Under the pieces are notes generated by a model. The model was given only the letters and a program-made list of their open reading frames with translations, made no database searches and was not told the origin of the DNA. Below, piece by piece: positions 59,612-64,000 of a DNA stretch of 64,000 bases. The position numbers and the translations under genes were made by a program. Origin of the DNA: Mesorhabditis belari (lineage: Eukaryota > Nematoda > Chromadorea > Rhabditida > Rhabditidae); NCBI GenBank assembly GCA_958450365.1, contig CAUEEP010000936.1, positions 534,001-598,000 on the forward strand, in the 5' to 3' direction. Every line of letters starts with the position of its first letter. Within the stretch, counting starts at the first letter, position 1.

Positions 59612-60060
59612 ATGAGACAGCGGTAGTTGCAAAGCTTTGTCGAAGAGGTCATACCGTAAATACTGTAATAGTACCCCACCGCCATAATGACGGTCCGGGG
59701 CGTTGCGTAGTCCAGCTTTGAACGAGTTTTTCTCGACACTGGTTTATGCTACAATGCACGCTTAGGTATCAAAAAATAGCTGAAATTCAGGGCTATTTTT
59801 TGATATCAAAGACGCATTTTTTGAAAGTACGGGCGCTTTGAAAAAAATGAAATACTAAAAAACTATTGCGACTACGCGACTGTACGAGGGGGGGGAGCAG
59901 TATTTACGGTAAGTGAAGCTGGAATTCAAGGCAAAGTATGCGCTATTGTGTCTGATCGTGGTTTAAATATGGTAAAGGGTATTGCGAAACTAGAATTGAA
60001 ACAATAATGATTTTCCATGTATTTTAAACCTTTTTAACGTAAACAATAAAATGTTTAAAT
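59612..60060 (+). pseudogene. hAT transposase fragment, copy 1
   Basis: Once the 59654-59909 insertion is ignored, the frame contains CAIVSDRGLNMVKGIAKLEL, the D-x-G-x-NMVK motif of the hAT transposase catalytic region. Copy 2 at 60061-60210 is about 85-90% similar. Only about 190 bp of the hAT-related sequence remains. Confidence 0.65.
59654..59909. mobile_element. 256-bp MITE with TA duplication, inserted in hAT copy 1
   Basis: Ends CCGTAAATACTG and its complement, flanked by TA. hAT copy 2 has GGTCATAAGTGAAG uninterrupted, which gives the empty site and proves the insertion. Related to 40996-41245. Confidence 0.9.
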
Positions 60061-60210
60061 GAGACAACGGTAGTTGCAAAGCTTTGCCGAAGAGGTCATA
60101 AGTGAAGCCGGAATTCAACACAAAATCTGCGCTATTGTGTCTGATCGTGGTTTAAATATGGTAATGGATATTGCGACACTGGGATTTAAACAGTCATGAT
60201 TTTTCATGTA
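60061..60210 (+). pseudogene. hAT transposase fragment, copy 2 (interrupted by a LINE)
   Basis: The frame reads FAEEVISEAGIQHKI and CAIVSDRGLNMVMDIATLG. At ...TTTTTCATGTA the LINE starts. The hAT-copy sequence resumes at 61745 (ATGTATTTTAATAAACC), which lines up with CATGTATTTTAAACC of copy 1. Confidence 0.65.
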
Positions 60211-60307
60211 ATAATAATACTTTATTCAAACGATAAAGTGAAAGAAATCATAGAGAAATGCACAGTGATACTTAATCATACAATACATACTGAAATCAAT
60301 AAGCCAA

Positions 60308-60673
60308 TTACTTACGGCAAAGAGCCACTAGATCTAAAGCATCGATACGTTTCTTGAATATGAAAAGCGACTGAATTTCTCGTATGTCGTTTGGGAGCAA
60401 GTTCCATAATCTAGCGGCTCTAACGGGAAATCAATTTGATAAAGAGGCATTGGAAGCAAAGGGAATTTGCAAAAGGAATGAGCCACTTCTGGGCCCTGAC
60501 CGCGGTTTAAATTTTAAAAAGTCTATAAACAAAGGGCTAATCTGTTTACAACGGAGGATTTTGAAAGTTTCGACTAAATCAATGACAAAGTGACGATGCT
60601 GTAAAGTTTTTAGTTCAAAAAAGCAAATCTCTCCTTCAAAATTCAAAAAGATCAAAATTTGATCAAAATTCAT
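60308..60673 (-). pseudogene. LINE ORF2 C-terminal fragment
   Basis: The minus-strand frame reads RHFVIDLVETFKILRC, an in-frame TGA at 60431-60433, then RAARLWNLLPNDIREIQSLF and a stop at 60308. The R-x-ARLWN-x-LP pattern with a following Phe-x-x-K-x-x-x-D is the usual end of CR1/L2-type reverse transcriptase ORFs. Confidence 0.75.
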
Positions 60674-60748
60674 TCAAAATTCATTCAAAATTCAAACAAA
60701 ATTCAAATAAAATCAAATAAAATCAAATAAAATTAAGATAAAAAGACA

Positions 60749-60976
60749 TTAAATTTGTCGATTATTGCTATTGGAGGCTAGACTGTGGGCATTTGTAAGA
60801 TAAACACTAGGTAGGATTGAGGAACAACTAAAATCAGACTTCTTCGGGGAAAATGAGATCATTTGGCGTCGGTTGGGAGCTTGAAACCTTTTTATGCAAC
60901 TTCTTACGAGTTTTTTCGTTTCTTCGTTGAGAAGGATGGGCAAATACATCCTTTGAGTTGCGAAAACTCTTGGCAA
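60749..60976 (-). pseudogene. LINE ORF2 N-terminal fragment
   Basis: Overlaps the 3' end of ORF1 in another frame and contains ILPSVYLTNAHSLASN, the typical first strand of the LINE endonuclease domain (TNAxSL). It stops at 60749, before the rest of the endonuclease. Confidence 0.65.
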
Positions 60977-61694
60977 CTGGTCCGTTCAGGTCTGACATCG
61001 AGTGGGCTTTCTTCAGGTGTGTTCCATTAGGGGAGATGATGACGGCATTTGCCCGTTTTGGTGGTCGACCTCTTGGTTTAGGCAAAGTAACAGGCGGTGG
61101 CTTCGCAATTATATTTAATGGTCTTGTATCCTCTACAACTCCTATAACGGCCATCTCGACGTCCTTTGAGTTCCGAGTTGGAGCAATTTTGAGTTGCTTA
61201 GCTTCTTTAACGGAGTCATCAATAATGCCGATTCCTTTTGGACGAAAAGGATCAGAACGACGAACATTGATTAGACGAGCGTACCAAGGTAAAAGATCTT
61301 TGCGTTGAAGGCGAAAAGAAGACAATAAGTTGGAGGCACCGTGAGAAGAAGCAAAAATCACTTTTATTGGACGAGGATGTTGCAAAGAAAAGATGCCCAT
61401 TCGATAAGATTGAAGAATCGTAGCATCCATTCCATAGCCGGCCAATATTGAGTCCAGAAGGAAGCGATCGGCTGCCCTTCTTAAGTATGGTGACAGAGAG
61501 GAGTGTATATTGGGTTCTGGGAGCCCCTCGACAACTAGATGATAGTCGGAAGAGAGTGTTTTCGCGAAGGCAACGTCCTCCTGGAGAAGTGGCAGCTTGG
61601 TGGGTTCGAGTGGCGGCGACAACGGATGAAACGGATGGCGTACATTCATCAACTTTTTCACCGTCATGTTGGGCATTTTTAACGGCATTTGCAT
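60834..61694 (-). CDS. LINE ORF1 protein (286 aa, intact)
   Basis: Uninterrupted 286-codon frame, rich in basic residues. Residues near 107-137 (RPIKVIFASSHGASNLLSSF) look like the small nucleic-acid-binding fold of nematode LINE ORF1 proteins. An AT-hook-like motif follows (KPRGRPPKRA), and the C-terminus is Lys/Ser-rich. There is no CCHC zinc knuckle. The ATG lies 3 nt after the embedded SL1 sequence, which is where the start codon of a trans-spliced mRNA would be expected. Intact while ORF2 is broken, so the insertion is probably recent or the deletion happened during copying. Confidence 0.72.
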   Translation of the reverse strand: MQMPLKMPNMTVKKLMNVRHPFHPLSPPLEPTKLPLLQEDVAFAKTLSSDYHLVVEGLPEPNIHSSLSPYLRRAADRFLLDSILAGYGMDATILQSYRMGIFSLQHPRPIKVIFASSHGASNLLSSFRLQRKDLLPWYARLINVRRSDPFRPKGIGIIDDSVKEAKQLKIAPTRNSKDVEMAVIGVVEDTRPLNIIAKPPPVTLPKPRGRPPKRANAVIISPNGTHLKKAHSMSDLNGPVAKSFRNSKDVFAHPSQRRNEKTRKKLHKKVSSSQPTPNDLIFPEEV

Positions 61695-61696
61695 AT

Positions 61697-61718
61697 CTCA
61701 AACTTGGGTAATTAAACC
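61697..61718 (-). promoter_or_regulatory. genomic copy of spliced leader SL1 (exact, 22 nt)
   Basis: Reverse complement starts GGTTTAATTACCCAAG and ends TTTGAG, an exact match to nematode SL1. It is followed by ATATGCAAATG (ORF1 start), not by the GTAAC donor of an SL RNA gene. No Sm site or SL RNA stem follows. It is therefore SL1 as found on a mature trans-spliced mRNA. Confidence 0.93.
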
Positions 61719-61775
61719 TCTGTACAAAAAAAAAAAAAAAAAAAATGTATTTTAATAAACCTTTTTTAGCGTAAA

Positions 61776-62616
61776 CTGCGGGCGCATATAATCAACAACT
61801 TTGTACAGAAAGTACTCGCGCTAAAGCCAGTACAAAGGATTCTTCAGCCAGTACGAGGCTTGGACTTTAGTCTTGGATTAAATGCCAGAAGATCACGTTC
61901 AGGTATCGGACTTTGGATATTAAAAGTGGTTCATGAGGTTAAGAGGCTTTTAATTGAATAAATTAGTTCTTGACTGGCGGAAGAGCCGTAGAATTTTATA
62001 GTTTAGCTATTAGTACGATAAATTTAGCTTCTTTTTACTTAGAAAAAGAAGTACTTCACGATTGGCTCATAGGGCAGACCTGGCATTCTTTTTGTACACT
62101 CATGTAAGACTAGACCTAGTCAGGCTCTTTCCTATTTTGTCAATTTAAAATCAAACTAGATTAAGCAGGGATTTTCTAATGGTTTAAGCCAGCTTTCATC
62201 TAAATTTAAAATCAATCTAAAATCTAAAACCAATCTAAAATCCCCGATGTCTGATTAAAACCAAAAAGAGATTGTAAAATTGTCAAGTTATGGGGTTCAT
62301 TCGACAAAGCAAGCACTTAAAAGTTCGCCTAAAATGTATCCTAAATCGTTGTTTCAATTAGTCAGACATTGAAGTTACATTTAAGATACTTTGTAATCCG
62401 TTTATTTTCAGAATTTAGCCTTTTTAAACACAAAAACAAAGTTATTCTCTTTCTTTGCACATTTCTCTCTGTGTGGCGTCAAACGTTGCCTAGTTACAAC
62501 ACGAAAATTAGCCTATTCACTATGTGTGACTTGTAAAAAGTCGTGATTGAGAATAAAGAAGAATTGAAATTGAAAGTTTTGATCATTTTTTCGTTATTAA
62601 ATAGTTTGTAAATGAT
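61776..62616. other. intergenic, nothing identified
   Basis: AT-rich with an AAATCTAAAACCAATCTAAA simple repeat near 62200-62245. No gene seen. Confidence 0.4.
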
Positions 62617-63847
62617 CTAGTAACCCACCACTCCCCAGCTTTGTTGTGAGGCCACTGATTGACAGCACGAAGTGCATGAGAGCTAAAAAAGTGATGAATG
62701 AACTTTGATTTTTGAATTAATCCATTAAGATCAATGAATTGATCCATCACAATTTCATTAGACTTTTTAATCTTTATTAACTCATCCAACCTGTGTGCCG
62801 GGTTGGAAAACGCATGGGCTCTGGCTGCTGAAGCTCGAGATGAAGAGTGGCTGACGAACGCAGGCTGAAATCGGAATCCTATTTGATTAGTTATATGGAA
62901 ATTTATTTAAACTTTAAGTGGTTTTGTGTTGAGTTGTGTATTTGTTTGTGTCACAATAGATGTATAGGGTGGGCCAAAATTACCGTCACAATGCTCACTC
63001 ACGCGCAAATGCGAAAGCGAAATAGAAGAAAGCGAACTGGAAGAAAGCAAAATGGAAGAAAGCGAAATGGAACAAAAGCGAACGGTAACAACTTCAGCAA
63101 ATGTCAAAAAAAAAGTGAGGCATCGCCTGTTGGAAACGCCAAACTAATCGGTGCCGAAAATGTCACAAAAAATGGGGATTAAGCGAAAATCCCTTAGAAG
63201 AATCATCAAAAACAAGCTCAAGTTAAAGGTCTACAAGAAAAATAAATCACAAATGCTATCAGTTGACGCTATCAACCACACAAATCTGTTGATAGTTTGA
63301 AAAAAGCGCTCGAAAAGGCTTGGAAAGAGCTGGATCTCCTGTACCTTACCTATACAATACCTATACTCCTATACCTACGCAGAATTGGATCTCCTTCTCG
63401 CCACGATCGACGCTTCTCTACAACGTTTGGACGCCTGTGTAAAAGCTATTGGAGATCTCTTTGAAAAGGAATAGTTTTTATAAATTGTTATGAGATAAAA
63501 GTTATTTTTAAGAAAAATCTTTGACCTTTTGAGTTGCTTTTTATACAGAGACTTTTTATATGTAACGATAATTTTGGCCCACCCTGTATACTTTTAAAAC
63601 TTACAATGACAAACTTCTTGTGGTCTGGGGAACGGGAACGGGAAACGTGGTCGACCGCCGTGGCCATGGCCGTGATGGTCATCATCTGAAATGCGATATT
63701 AAATGTTTTTATGGATTTATTTTGTTTGTGCTTAGATTTTGAAGCTTAGAATGTTTCTTTAAAGGCAAATTTTCTTATGCTCCTTGAACACCAACCGTGT
63801 TCGTCACTTCCTCGACTGTGACTTCCGCGTCTGTGACCACCGCGTTG
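62617..63847 (-). CDS. His/Gly-rich protein with Cys-rich C-terminus (partial, last four exons)
   Basis: Exons (5' to 3'): 63847-63796, 63685-63605, 62864-62791, 62682-62617. All are GT-AG and in phase, with a TAG stop at 62617-62619. The readable 90 residues run QRGGHRRGSHSRGSDEH, DDHHGHGHGGRPRFPFPFPR, PQEVCHSCVRQPLF, SPCVFQPGTQ, LSCTSCCQSVASQQSWGVVGY. So there is an Arg/His/Gly low-complexity region, then a compact domain with seven Cys ending CTSCC. This layout is common in secreted nematode proteins, but I do not recognise a family and the N-terminus (with any signal peptide) lies beyond 64000. Intron 2 of this set hosts a Tc1-like element. Confidence 0.65.
62965..63586 (+). mobile_element. 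622-bp Tc1-like element, internally deleted
   Basis: Termini (C/T)AGGGTGGGCCAAAATTA on both ends, flanked by TA. The inside keeps the N-terminal DNA-binding part of a transposase (KRKSLRRIIKNKLKLKVYKK) and its C-terminus (ELDLLLATIDASLQRLDACV then KAIGDLFEKE-stop), while the catalytic domain is missing. Sits in an intron of the 62617-63847 gene, in the opposite orientation. Confidence 0.78.
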
Positions 63848-64000
63848 CTGAAACGAATACTTTATTTGTAGAAGTTTTTGAATGAGTAATTGAGTTGAGT
63901 TAGAGTTGGCTTCTTATATAGCTTCTTGTTAGCTTCTTATAGCTTGTTATCTTCTTATCTAGTTTTAAAGAGCACACTTCAGACTCTCTTTTAGTCAGTT
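63848..64000. other. intron sequence of the 62617-63847 gene
   Basis: Contains the short repeat TTAGCTTCTTATAGCTT. The next upstream exon is outside the window. Confidence 0.5.

Larger units (their letters stand above)
60211..61744 (-). mobile_element. non-LTR retrotransposon (LINE, CR1/L2-like), internally deleted, with SL1 leader at its 5' end
   Basis: Reads on the minus strand from a 5' end at 61744 to a 3' end at 60211. Order: T tract and GTACAGA, SL1, ORF1, start of ORF2, a gap filled with ATTCAAA/AATCAAAT short repeats (60660-60740), the C-terminal part of ORF2, an AATAAA (60218-60223) and a TATTATTATTAC 3' terminus. It is flanked by a direct repeat ATGTA (60206-60210 and 61745-61749). 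The uninterrupted site is visible in hAT copy 1. The endonuclease and reverse transcriptase cores are missing, so it cannot move by itself. Confidence 0.8.

Noticed and set aside
60958..61308. 116-codon plus-strand frame
   Set aside because: Antisense shadow of the LINE ORF1.
61697..61718. SL1 copy as an SL RNA gene
   Set aside because: No GTAAC donor, Sm site or SL RNA stem-loops follow; the next bases are the ORF1 start of a LINE.

Overview
This is a window of eukaryotic nuclear DNA, almost certainly from a nematode. The coding signal comes in short exons with GT-AG introns, and many acceptors match the nematode TTTCAG consensus. The exons reconstruct recognisable animal proteins, and an exact copy of the 22-nt nematode spliced leader SL1 is present in the DNA. 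I built every multi-exon model by hand from splice sites and reading frame. All of them stay in frame from exon to exon.

Gene layout: (1) 7427-34240, minus strand: a complete 18-exon G-protein-coupled-receptor kinase of the GRK4/5/6 type (grk-1 orthologue, 664 aa), spread over 27 kb by introns full of repeats. (2) 36493-44590, plus strand: a complete 13-exon gene for an Ecdysoneless (ECD/SGT1) family protein (506 aa), divergent from grk-1 across a 2.25-kb spacer that is strongly purine/pyrimidine skewed. (3) 48070-53249, minus strand: a complete 11-exon seven-transmembrane receptor (387 aa), chemoreceptor-like. (4) 62617-63847, minus strand: the last four exons of a His/Gly-rich protein with a Cys-rich C-terminus, whose 5' end lies outside the window. 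A possible terminal exon of an unidentified gene lies at 1903-2023. Isolated exon fragments of a ubiquitin-like gene and of a glutamate-carboxypeptidase-like (M28) gene lie at 58.2-59.1 kb.

Mobile DNA dominates the rest. There are broken mariner transposases (1-919, 19.7 kb, 48.6-49.1 kb), mariner-derived MITEs with TA duplications, a Tc1-like internally deleted element, several fold-back elements (two with perfect 8-bp target duplications, one with a TTA duplication), tRNA-derived SINE-like sequences, and a tandem pair of hAT transposase fragments. One hAT copy carries a TA-flanked MITE and the other carries a LINE.

That LINE (60211-61744, minus strand) is the most interesting object. Its 5' end carries the exact SL1 leader directly before the ORF1 start, as expected if a trans-spliced LINE mRNA was reverse-transcribed into the genome. 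Just upstream of SL1 is a 20-nt T tract followed by GTACAG, which looks like a splice acceptor. Stretches listed as empty are those where I could find neither coding nor repeat structure by eye. Family assignments rest on motif recognition, not on database searches.
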